Part shown: one piece after another, positions 1 through 6,160 of the stretch
How positions within the stretch are numbered: the first letter of the stretch is position 1
Layout: each line of letters begins with the position of its first letter
From: Candidatus Cloacimonadota bacterium
Lineage (GTDB): Bacteria > Cloacimonadota > Cloacimonadia > Cloacimonadales > Cloacimonadaceae
Direction: 5' to 3'
DNA length: 12,385 bases
Assembly (NCBI GenBank): GCA_028703735.1
Contig: JAQVMI010000021.1
Location: forward strand, 1 to 12,385
Notes under the pieces: model-generated
Told to the model about the DNA's origin: nothing
What the model saw: the letters and a program-made list of their open reading frames with translations, nothing else
The model's database searches: none
Position numbers and translations under genes: made by a program

Positions 1-660
1 ACCATAAATGCGTTTTAGCATTTTGTTCTTTTCATCACCCCGCCAATAAGCTCCAGAGGTTTTTAGCAGCTTAACTGCTTTAATCTGGCTGGTGTTGGAA
101 AGATGAGGACCACGGCATAGATCTGTAAAATCTCCCTGACGATATGTGCTGATGATATCGGTGGCAGGAATATCTTCCAATATTTCCAGTTTATAGCTTT
201 CGCCTATATCTCCGAAAAGCTTAATGGCTTCAGCTTTGCTTAGCTCTGCTCTGGAATAGGGGAGAGCCTGGGCAATAAGCTCTTGCATGCGCTTTTCTAT
301 CTGCAGCAATTCCTCGTCCGTAAACGAAGCATCACGATCAAAATCGTAATAAAAACCCTGTTCTATAGCGGGTCCTATGGTTACTTTCACATCCGGAAAA
401 AGCTGCTTAACAGCCTGTGCCATTAAGTGAGCTGTGCTGTGCCAGAAAACTTCCTTTCCTGTTTCAGTTTTAAAGGTGTGCAAGGTAAGGGCTGCATCGT
501 TATCTATCATTGTGTTCAGGTCAATCAGTTTGCCATTCAGTTCGGCACAAATCGAGGCATCGGCAAGGCGTGGACTAATATCCTGTGCTACTTGCAAAGC
601 AGATACGGGTTCGGCGTAATTACGGACAGAACCATCGGGTAAGGTAATGTTAATCGGCAT
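1..660 (-). CDS. thrS: Threonyl-tRNA synthetase, N-terminal part (cut by window edge)
   Basis: This cytoplasmic enzyme charges tRNA-Thr with threonine and edits mis-charged Ser-tRNA-Thr. The 220 residues present translate without a stop to the window edge. Residues 1-60 form a TGS domain. The second domain is the editing (SAD) domain: it shows the HxxxH motif (H74-S-T-A-H78) and the matching C182-R-G-P-H186, the four metal-site-like residues of the editing pocket. The text around A-Y-W-R-G-D-E (204-210) and K-R-I-Y-G at the edge is the start of the catalytic core. The aminoacylation core and anticodon-binding domain lie outside the window. The ATG start is supported by GGAG eight bases upstream (minus strand). 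Identification is by strong family similarity; only completeness is unknown. Confidence 0.97.
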   Translation of the reverse strand, partial: MPINITLPDGSVRNYAEPVSALQVAQDISPRLADASICAELNGKLIDLNTMIDNDAALTLHTFKTETGKEVFWHSTAHLMAQAVKQLFPDVKVTIGPAIEQGFYYDFDRDASFTDEELLQIEKRMQELIAQALPYSRAELSKAEAIKLFGDIGESYKLEILEDIPATDIISTYRQGDFTDLCRGPHLSNTSQIKAVKLLKTSGAYWRGDEKNKMLKRIYG

Positions 661-676
661 TTTATTCTCCATCTAA

Positions 677-699
677 AGCACCTTGCTTTTTGCGGTGCT
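677..699 (-). promoter_or_regulatory. Hairpin in the thrS 5' leader
   Basis: On the minus strand AGCACC and GGTGCT form a perfect six-base-pair stem around an 11-base A-rich loop. It ends 16 bases before the thrS start, just upstream of the ribosome binding site. Some ThrRS genes are autoregulated through leader hairpins that the enzyme binds (known in E. coli), so a translational operator is possible. The loop shows no obvious tRNA-Thr anticodon mimic, so the role is an inference. Confidence 0.45.
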
Positions 700-720
700 A
701 TTAATACAATATAATCCGAA

Positions 721-755
721 CTTGTATTATAATCGAGGGATATTTGTCAAGCCAA
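721..755 (-). promoter_or_regulatory. Candidate thrS promoter region
   Basis: The minus strand has TTGACA (745-750) and a perfect TATAAT (726-731), but they are only 13 bases apart, too close for a normal sigma-70 promoter. TTGGCT (750-755) lies 18 bases from the same TATAAT and is the better partner. A 7-base inverted repeat, AATACAA/TTGTATT, follows at about 704-729. The AT-rich stretch very likely holds the promoter, but the exact boxes are uncertain. Confidence 0.35.
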
Positions 756-871
756 TCGTTTATTTTAGGGTAACCGTACTAATTAGCTAAGGGCTGGATA
801 GATACTTTACAACCTGCTGCAATTACCTCCGGCTCTCTTGCTTAACGAGAGTAATTCTATTGTTGTTCCTG

Positions 872-934
872 CCTCTGTAGCTTCAGTTTTCCGTTGCTCC
901 GTAACCCTGTTCGTCGGGATGCTAAGCTACGAGG
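872..934. repeat. Structured inverted-repeat element downstream of the metal ATPase
   Basis: The ends are imperfect inverted repeats: CCTCTGTAGCTTCAG (872-886) against CTAAGCTACGAGG (922-934), 13 matching positions with two one-base bulges. A shorter CCC/GGG pairing lies inside. It starts 42 bases beyond the ATPase stop codon, so it could act as a 3'-end RNA structure or weak terminator for the metal operon. It could equally be a dispersed palindromic repeat. No T tract follows on the minus strand. The rest of the gap 661-975 holds only the thrS leader and promoter. Confidence 0.5.
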
Positions 935-975
935 TGAAATCTGTTGATGAGTGGTGAAGTTACTTAGGGCTAATA

Positions 976-3033
976 TTATGAAGATTTCAACATGCGTAGC
1001 GAGTTGAAAATAACCAGCAACGTAACGCCTACATCGGCAATTATTGCTTCCCAAAGACCGCTGATTCCAATTAAGCCAAAACCCATCACTAATACCTTCA
1101 CACCCAGGGCAAGGCTGATGTTCTGCCACACTAAGCGCGAGGTTCTGTGGGATAGATCAAAGGCTGCCTGAAGTTGTTCTGGTTTGTCGTTAAGCAACAC
1201 CACATCAGCAGTTTCGATGGATGCCTGAGCTCCTATGCTTCCCATGGCAATTCCCACATCTGCTCTGGCAAGAACAGGAGCATCGTTCAAACCATCTCCA
1301 CAATATGCAACAATACCCTTATTAGCCTGCATGATCTCTTCCAGTTTGGACAGTTTGGCAGCAGGGACAAGTTCGGCGTAATAGCTATCTAAACCTAAGT
1401 ATTCTGCTACTAATTCTGCCTTTGGTTTTCTATCGCCAGAAAGCATGCTGAAGTGCTTTATCCCACCTGCTTTCAGAGCTTCGAGGGCAGATTTCATGTT
1501 TGGTTTAAGTTCGTCCGAAAAACAAACGCAGCCAAGGTAGAGGTTGTTTTTTACCACATGCACAGAGCTTTTTGCTGCGGAATCCTGTAAATCCTTAAAA
1601 CCTAAGCTTAGCAGATAGTTCTCACTACCGCTTATATAGCTAATGCCTTCGTAAATAAGGGTGATACCCCTACCCGGAATTTCGGATATAGACTGCACAA
1701 GTGAAGGGTTAAAAGGAATACTATAAGCAGCTTTAACCGCTTTGGCAAAAGGATGGGATGAGGTGAATTCACAAAGGTACAGGCTATGAATAAGCTCTTC
1801 GGTATTATTATTGGCACTTGGTAAAATATCACTGAGGCGTAGGTCTCCTGTGGTTAGGGTGCCAGTTTTATCGAAAACCAGGGTTTTAGCCTTGTGCAGC
1901 AAATCCAGATATACACTGCCTTTAAAGATTATTCCCTGTTTGGCAGCCTTACCAATTCCGATGTAATAACTTAGGGGTATGGATATAACCAGTGCACAAG
2001 GACACGAAACTATCAAAAATATCAGCGAACGCTTGAACCACACCGCAGCTTCATAACCAAGCAGGGTGGGAATAATGAACACCAATATAGCTGCAAGTAC
2101 CACCAAAGGGGTATAATATCTGGAAAAGCGAGTCATGAATTTTTCGGTGGAAGATTTTTTCGCACTGGCATCTTCTATAAGCTTGATGATGCGCGCAATC
2201 ATGCTTTCCGAATCTGTGGATTGAACTTCCATTTCCAATAATCCAGAGCCATTCATAAATCCGGCAAAAACCTTAGTCCCCCCTTCTACAAATACAGGCT
2301 CTGCTTCACCTGTTAGTGAAGATGTATCAACGCTGGATTCGCCTTTTGTTACAACCCCATCCAAAGGAATGCGTTCTCCCGCATAAACCATAATTGTATC
2401 GCCTACAATGGCTTCCGATACCTCTTTATCTATAACTCCTGAAGGGGTTAATAGGTGGAGCTTCTCCGGTTTTAAAGCCAGAATGGACTTTATGGAATCG
2501 CGGCTACGGTTGATAGCCTTGTTTTCCAGATATTGACCCACTTCATAAAGCACCATCACAGCAGCGGCTTCCGTGTACTCACCTAAGTAAATTGCCCCAA
2601 GAGTGGCAATACTCATAAGGAAATGTTCGGCAAAAAGCTGTTTGGAATATAGCTCTTTTAGCGATTTTACTAATACTCTATGTCCGGCTATAAGGTAAGC
2701 TATTATTCCCAAGATATTTGCATAACTTGGGGCAATAAAAAGTGAGATGCAGAGGATAAAAATAGCCAGAATAATAAACCAAGGCTTTTTTTCGATTGGG
2801 GTAGGGTTGTTTGTAGCCAAAGTTATGGTAACCCCTGGCTCTATCCTTGAAGCGATTGCATTCAAACGCTGTAGAGGTTTATCCACTTGTTGCTGGTATT
2901 GCACGGTTAATCGTTTGTTAATGAAATCGAGATTAACGCTGCTAACTTCTGATAGATTAGAGATTTCTTCTTCGATTTTGGCACTGCAATTAGGACAATC
3001 CAGATTCTGGATGCTATATTCTTTGGTTACCAT
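976..3033 (-). CDS. zntA: P1B-2 heavy-metal exporting ATPase (Zn/Cd/Pb)
   Basis: This inner-membrane P-type ATPase pumps divalent soft metals out of the cytoplasm using ATP (685 residues, a normal family length). In order: an N-terminal HMA metal-binding domain with D-C13-P-N-C16; membrane helices from about residue 85; the actuator-domain T-G-E loop (241-243); the membrane metal site C344-P-C346; the phosphorylation motif D388-K-T-G-T; the P1B-specific H427-P428; the hinge G-D-G-L-N-D (579-584); and the last helices with K646 and D667. CPC plus that Lys and Asp is the signature of the Zn/Cd/Pb class (ZntA/CadA) rather than copper pumps. It starts one base after the sensor stop codon, with GGAG inside the end of the sensor gene, so the two are translationally coupled. 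The symbol is by class; CadA is an equally good name. Confidence 0.95.
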   Translation of the reverse strand: MVTKEYSIQNLDCPNCSAKIEEEISNLSEVSSVNLDFINKRLTVQYQQQVDKPLQRLNAIASRIEPGVTITLATNNPTPIEKKPWFIILAIFILCISLFIAPSYANILGIIAYLIAGHRVLVKSLKELYSKQLFAEHFLMSIATLGAIYLGEYTEAAAVMVLYEVGQYLENKAINRSRDSIKSILALKPEKLHLLTPSGVIDKEVSEAIVGDTIMVYAGERIPLDGVVTKGESSVDTSSLTGEAEPVFVEGGTKVFAGFMNGSGLLEMEVQSTDSESMIARIIKLIEDASAKKSSTEKFMTRFSRYYTPLVVLAAILVFIIPTLLGYEAAVWFKRSLIFLIVSCPCALVISIPLSYYIGIGKAAKQGIIFKGSVYLDLLHKAKTLVFDKTGTLTTGDLRLSDILPSANNNTEELIHSLYLCEFTSSHPFAKAVKAAYSIPFNPSLVQSISEIPGRGITLIYEGISYISGSENYLLSLGFKDLQDSAAKSSVHVVKNNLYLGCVCFSDELKPNMKSALEALKAGGIKHFSMLSGDRKPKAELVAEYLGLDSYYAELVPAAKLSKLEEIMQANKGIVAYCGDGLNDAPVLARADVGIAMGSIGAQASIETADVVLLNDKPEQLQAAFDLSHRTSRLVWQNISLALGVKVLVMGFGLIGISGLWEAIIADVGVTLLVIFNSLRMLKSS

Positions 3034-3034
3034 T

Positions 3035-3385
3035 TCATTGCTCCATCAGGTGCTCACGGGCTATGGCAAAAATGCTTTCTATGTGTGTGTCGTCCAATGA
3101 GTAATATACTGTTACCCCTTCTTTGCGGTATTTTACCAGCCGATGTAGTTTCAGGGTTTTTAATTGGTGTGAAACCGCAGATTGCTGCATTCCTACCAGG
3201 GTGGATAAATCGGCTACACAAAGCTCGTGATGCGACAAAAAGTATAATATCTTCAGCCGCGTGCTATCGCCAAACACCTTAAAGAATTCTGCAAGGCGTA
3301 TATTTGCAGCTTCGCTGGGAGAATCGGCTTTTATCTTTTGCATTTCAGGAGGTGAAATGCTTTTGCATAAACATTCATTGCTCAC
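3035..3385 (-). CDS. ArsR/SmtB-family metal-sensing repressor (zinc type)
   Basis: This 116-residue winged-helix repressor releases DNA when it binds metal, here controlling the efflux ATPase behind it. The alpha-5 zinc site is complete with SmtB spacing: D99-x-H101 and H112-x2-E115. The alpha-3 segment reads E-L-C56-V-A-D59, the SmtB-like Cys/Asp pair rather than the Cys-x-Cys of CadC, and the N-terminus adds C5-L-C7. The protein could therefore have both alpha-3N and alpha-5 sites. The recognition helix is around S69-A-V-S-H-Q-L. I chose the GTG at 3383-3385 because AGGAG sits eight bases upstream. An in-frame GTG 11 codons earlier would place the operator inside the gene and has no good ribosome binding site. 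Zn is the likeliest inducer; Cd, Pb or Co is possible. Confidence 0.93.
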   Translation of the reverse strand: MSNECLCKSISPPEMQKIKADSPSEAANIRLAEFFKVFGDSTRLKILYFLSHHELCVADLSTLVGMQQSAVSHQLKTLKLHRLVKYRKEGVTVYYSLDDTHIESIFAIAREHLMEQ

Positions 3386-3403
3386 TATGGATACTCCTAT
3401 ATA

Positions 3404-3444
3404 TGAATATGTGTTCACATAATGATATATGCTGGAGATGTCAA
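3404..3444 (-). promoter_or_regulatory. Promoter and ArsR/SmtB operator of the metal-efflux operon
   Basis: TTGACA (3439-3444, minus strand) is followed after 17 bases by TATGTG (3416-3421) as a weak -10. Across the -10 and expected start lies TGAATATGTGTTCA (3404-3417), which fits the TGAA-N6-TTCA pattern of SmtB/CzrA-type operators. A second overlapping palindrome, TATGTGTTCACATA, occupies 3408-3421. A repressor bound here would block RNA polymerase, giving metal-induced, self-regulated expression of the sensor and ATPase. Confidence 0.8.
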
Positions 3445-3527
3445 GGAAAATCGTAAAATAATTCTTTGTTTAGTTGGCTAAGAATCTGTACATTCAGTGA
3501 TATCATAAAGTTAAACAAGCCAGAAAA

Positions 3528-3601
3528 TCAGCGTTGTAAACCGGACTGAATCAGGAATCCATTTAGTAGATTCAAGATCAAACCCGGAGTTACAACGCTG
3601 A
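3528..3601. repeat. 74-bp palindromic element with 12-bp terminal inverted repeats
   Basis: TCAGCGTTGTAA (3528-3539) is the exact reverse complement of TTACAACGCTGA (3590-3601). After a small bubble the pairing continues with CCGG (3541-3544 with 3584-3587), and inside it TGAATC (3547-3552) pairs with a downstream GATTCA. The inner text CCGGACT-GAATC-GGAATCCA resembles the left arm of the repeat at 8960-9091 in the same orientation. It starts about 44 bases beyond the RCC1/LruC stop codon. It is probably a dispersed miniature repeat, possibly also serving as a 3'-end structure. Confidence 0.65.
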
Positions 3602-3616
3602 AGCACTTATGTGCTT
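3601..3616. terminator. Small hairpin after the RCC1/LruC operon
   Basis: AAGCAC and GTGCTT form a perfect six-base stem with a TTAT loop. On the plus strand it is followed by TGTTTT; on the minus strand, where the nearby gene ends 29 bases upstream, it is preceded by an A-rich run and flows straight into the larger palindrome 3528-3601. With that palindrome it may end transcription of the RCC1/LruC operon, but there is no U tract in that direction. Confidence 0.3.
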
Positions 3617-3644
3617 TGTTTTGGCAAGGGTTGCTGGTTAAGAT

Positions 3645-5375
3645 TTAGGGATTGTAAACATTATTGATATTGATCTGGTTTGAGATTAGTTCATACCAGT
3701 TCAGGTATTCATTTCCCCCGCTTTCTGCCCAAGGTTTGAAAGCCAGATAAGCATGAGTGATCTGCTTTCTTTCGATGGGATACTTCCATTCGATAGGAAG
3801 ATCCAAAGCCCAGGGGAGGTTATTTGAAGTCTTATAGTAGCGTCCAGTAGCCAGATTTGTGGTATCATCGGATAACCCAAATAGGCTTGCATCGGCATGG
3901 ATTGTAGGTGGATAGCCTGGAAGATGAACTTCATGCCCCATTACTCTATTTACCATCAGATATGGATTCAGCACACCCCAAATTGGTCCAGTAGATGGAT
4001 CATAGGGAGTAGACAGAACTATCTCGAAGCTGATTGGAATGGGATCAAAAGTGGCTTGGTCGAGCTGGGTGTTCCAAAAAACATCACTGCCTGGTACATC
4101 CACGAAGTCGTTTGTATTAGATATAATCTTAATGATGGAATGGTCTCCGGCTTCAATAAGAGGCATATTGTAAGCAATTCCATTAGCCATGCTTACCAAG
4201 CTTTCAATTGCTGAAACAGGGAAGGGCATTTCCGCAGCAAAGGCATTTTGGAACGTGGCTCCTACAGCTCTTAATAACAGTTCTGCTTTGATATCCTTTA
4301 TCTTATTCTCTGCATTAGCTACCATATTTATTCTGTAACCTACAACCAGATCGTTGAAATCAAAATCACCTTTTTGAGGCCACTGATCCTCAAAAGCAAG
4401 GGTTCCCCAATCTGTGGCACTTGGGTAATATATGTTAAAGGCACGTTCTGAATCATTTGGGTAATCGTCTACCGCATCGGGAACTTCGTCACCATCTGCA
4501 TCCAGGATTGGTTCGTAGGACAGGGCAACACTGAAATTTAACCCAGCAGAAACCATGCTGAACTGATAACCCAGGGTTCCGGCTGGAATAGCAGCTTGCA
4601 GATTTCCATTCAAACCCCATCCTGCCAAAGTCCCATCTTCCTTTATTCCAAGGCTATGATGCCATCCGGCAGACATCCCGGCAAAGTTTGTGCCAGCAGG
4701 AATATTTAGCTGATTGTTCCAGTTCACGCCCCAGCCTACAAGAGTTCCATTGCTACGCAAAGCAAGCCCATGCCTGTATTGAGCAGAAATTTTCACGTAG
4801 TCATTTCCGGCAGGAACCGAGATTTCTCCGTTCCACACAGTTCCCCAAGCTGCCAGAGTTCCATCACTGCGTATGGCAGAGCTAAAATTTTCTCCTGCTG
4901 CAATCTCTGTGTAGATACCTGCGGGAGTATTAAGTTGATTTTCGCTGTTTCTACCCCAAGCTGCTATTGTGCCATCGGCACGCAAGGCAAGGTTGTGATA
5001 TGTTCCGGCGTCGATCTTGATAAAATTGTTACCAGCAGGGACATTTGTTTGCCCTTGGTTATTATAACCCCAGGCTACTAAAGAGCCATCGTTTCTTAAA
5101 GCTATTGCATGATCAAAACCGGCAGATACTGCAATAAAATTGTTTCCTGCCGGAACGTTTGTTTGTCCTCTCCTATTGTCTCCCCAACCTATCAGAGAGC
5201 CATCTGTTTTCATAGCTATGGCAAATTCTGCCCCGGTGGTAACCATAGTGAAATCCGATCCTGCGGGAGAAGCGAGAACATTTTTTCCATTGTTTCCCCA
5301 AGCAAAGATCATTCCATTGGCAAAGAGACCGATGCATAGTAAAAGGGCGAGTGATAACAATAGTAATTTTTTCAT
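3645..5375 (-). CDS. Secreted RCC1-repeat protein with C-terminal LruC domain
   Basis: The 576-residue exported protein begins with a Sec signal peptide (1 to about 21, cleavage probably after L-F-A-N-G). Residues 22-287 are seven RCC1-type blades. Each has an A/G-W-G turn, a P-A-G step and an A-L-R-x-D-G-type strand. The Trp-Gly pairs are at 26, 64, 102, 140, 177, 215 and 253, a near-constant 38-residue period, so a seven-bladed propeller is expected. Next is a calcium-loop (thrombospondin-3-like) stretch D-A-D-G-D-E-V-P-D (292-300). A LruC domain (DUF4842) follows, about 314-575, with W-P-Q-K-G-D-F-D-F-N-D-L-V-V (332-345) and Y-Y-K-T-S-N-N-L-P-W-A-L-D (513-525). The ATG has GAGGGG just upstream. 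It lies 10 bases behind the lipoprotein gene, so they form an operon. It probably acts at or beyond the outer membrane in binding or adhesion; no catalytic motif is visible. Confidence 0.9.
   Translation of the reverse strand: MKKLLLLSLALLLCIGLFANGMIFAWGNNGKNVLASPAGSDFTMVTTGAEFAIAMKTDGSLIGWGDNRRGQTNVPAGNNFIAVSAGFDHAIALRNDGSLVAWGYNNQGQTNVPAGNNFIKIDAGTYHNLALRADGTIAAWGRNSENQLNTPAGIYTEIAAGENFSSAIRSDGTLAAWGTVWNGEISVPAGNDYVKISAQYRHGLALRSNGTLVGWGVNWNNQLNIPAGTNFAGMSAGWHHSLGIKEDGTLAGWGLNGNLQAAIPAGTLGYQFSMVSAGLNFSVALSYEPILDADGDEVPDAVDDYPNDSERAFNIYYPSATDWGTLAFEDQWPQKGDFDFNDLVVGYRINMVANAENKIKDIKAELLLRAVGATFQNAFAAEMPFPVSAIESLVSMANGIAYNMPLIEAGDHSIIKIISNTNDFVDVPGSDVFWNTQLDQATFDPIPISFEIVLSTPYDPSTGPIWGVLNPYLMVNRVMGHEVHLPGYPPTIHADASLFGLSDDTTNLATGRYYKTSNNLPWALDLPIEWKYPIERKQITHAYLAFKPWAESGGNEYLNWYELISNQININNVYNP
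4515..5312 (-). repeat. Seven tandem ~114-bp coding repeats (RCC1 blades)
   Basis: The RCC1 array is also visible in the DNA. For example ACATTTGTTT at 5041 and ACGTTTGTTT at 5155 (plus strand) are exactly 114 bases apart, each within a longer similar stretch. The second and third blades share Q-T-N-V-P-A-G-N-N-F at residues 71-80 and 109-118. Blades two and three look most recently duplicated; the others have diverged. Confidence 0.75.
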
Positions 5376-5385
5376 CTTAATCCCC

Positions 5386-5745
5386 TCAATTAGCTGTAAA
5401 AGTGTGGCTAAGGTTGTTACCAGTTACATTTAGCTCCAGATCGTAAACATGATAAACTACGCGGACTTTCCGATTTACACTGGCAAGGTTGATTTTGGTT
5501 TCAATGCCTGTTTCAGGATTCATCATGCCTTTGTATAGAACCTTGCCTTCCATAGAAGTAATTGTGAGCGGTGCTTTATGTATCCCCTGTAGGTTCAGCT
5601 CTATCGTTCTACTCATTTGATAATCGAAATTCTGAGGTACATTCAATTCATTAATTGGAACCTCTGTTAGTTTTTCTGTTTTATCGGAACATCCAAAGAC
5701 CATCATCATGGCAATCAAGGCGAATACGAATATTATTGCTTTCAT
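5386..5745 (-). CDS. Small lipoprotein, partner of the RCC1/LruC protein
   Basis: This 119-residue protein has a hydrophobic signal ending in V16-F-G-C19, a usable lipobox, followed by S-D-K, which suggests outer-membrane anchoring. The mature part is a single small beta-rich domain (about 35-115). Its segment V36-P-Q-N-F-D-Y-x-M-S-R-T-I-E-L-N and the later L-Y-K-G-M-x-N-P-E-T-G-I-E-T-K resemble the stretch that precedes the calcium loop in many Bacteroidetes LruC proteins, where it is part of the same chain. I chose the ATG at 5743-5745 because GGAG lies six bases upstream and a clean signal peptide follows. An upstream in-frame start 22 codons earlier would bury the signal. The gene is cotranscribed with the RCC1/LruC gene 10 bases on. 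Lipoprotein status is well supported; the domain relation is from memory of the family and is an inference. Confidence 0.8.
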   Translation of the reverse strand: MKAIIFVFALIAMMMVFGCSDKTEKLTEVPINELNVPQNFDYQMSRTIELNLQGIHKAPLTITSMEGKVLYKGMMNPETGIETKINLASVNRKVRVVYHVYDLELNVTGNNLSHTFTAN

Positions 5746-5851
5746 ACATTTCTCCATAATTTGAGTTGTTGTTTTAGCTGCAAGCAATCCACCAAAAGAA
5801 TGCTTAGTCATATTTGGCAGATGTTTGAACTATAAGATTCTTTAACTGTTG

Positions 5852-5873
5852 GAAGACCTGTAAGCTGGTCTCC
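5852..5873 (-). promoter_or_regulatory. Leader hairpin of the lipoprotein-LruC operon
   Basis: GGAGACC and GGTCTTC (minus strand) form a seven-base-pair stem with one G-T pair and an eight-base loop, about 107 bases before the lipoprotein start and within the predicted 5' leader. It matches no riboswitch class I recognise. Confidence 0.3.
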
Positions 5874-5930
5874 GCTTTTCATCAGCTGTTTATTTCACTA
5901 TCAGCATTCATCATTATCTTGCTATGCCAT

Positions 5931-5958
5931 AATCTAACAGAGCTTGATAATCTGTCAA
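5931..5958 (-). promoter_or_regulatory. Candidate promoter of the lipoprotein-LruC operon
   Basis: TTGACA (5953-5958, minus strand) is followed after 16 bases by TAGATT (5931-5936), a four-of-six match to TATAAT. It would give a leader of roughly 180 bases before the lipoprotein start, and nothing better is seen closer. It faces away from the peptidase promoter in the same divergent gap. Confidence 0.45.
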
Positions 5959-5987
5959 TCTTTTTTATTCATAGATGGAACTCGGGC

Positions 5988-6025
5988 TTTATTCTTGTGT
6001 TTCTGTAGTTTATAATGTAAACAGG
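5988..6025 (+). promoter_or_regulatory. Candidate promoter of the M16 peptidase gene
   Basis: A perfect TATAAT (6011-6016) has a poor -35, TTTATT (5988-5993), 17 bases upstream. The -10 lies inside a short palindrome, GTTTA-N5-TAAAC (6008-6022), which could be a regulator site. The leader to the gene start would be about 140 bases. Together with the opposite-facing promoter and hairpin, this is all I can see in the 415-base divergent gap 5746-6160. Confidence 0.4.
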
Positions 6026-6160
6026 ATAAGACTTTAGGCAAATTGGTCTTTCATTATTTGGGGAGACAATTCAAGGAGGTATGGAGAAATATTTCTTGAC
6101 AATTTTCCAGAAATAACAATGCTTAACCATAACGACTTAGGCTACAAAAAAGGAGATACT

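Noticed and set aside
661..780. T-box riboswitch before thrS
   Set aside because: The leader is too short, and no T-box consensus or antiterminator/terminator pair is visible.
857..1129. 90-codon minus-strand frame overlapping the end of the metal ATPase gene
   Set aside because: It is in another frame of the ATPase end, runs through the palindromic repeat, and has a low-complexity basic tail without family features.
3383..3418. Upstream GTG start for the metal sensor
   Set aside because: It would place the operator within the coding region and has no ribosome binding site; the GTG at 3385 has AGGAG at good spacing.
5333..5375. Lipobox in the RCC1/LruC signal peptide (L-L-L-C)
   Set aside because: The residue before Cys is Leu rather than Gly, Ala or Ser, and the hydrophobic core continues past it, so ordinary Sec cleavage is more likely.
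5746..5811. 22-codon N-terminal extension of the lipoprotein
   Set aside because: It would bury the signal peptide; the ATG at 5745 has GGAG six bases upstream.
6096..6101. TTGACA as a -35 box for the M16 gene
   Set aside because: No acceptable -10 lies 15-19 bases downstream; the next bases lead straight into the ribosome binding site region.
6119..6160. 14-codon N-terminal extension of the M16 peptidase
   Set aside because: No ribosome binding site precedes it and the signal peptide clearly begins at the ATG at 6161, behind AAAGGAG.
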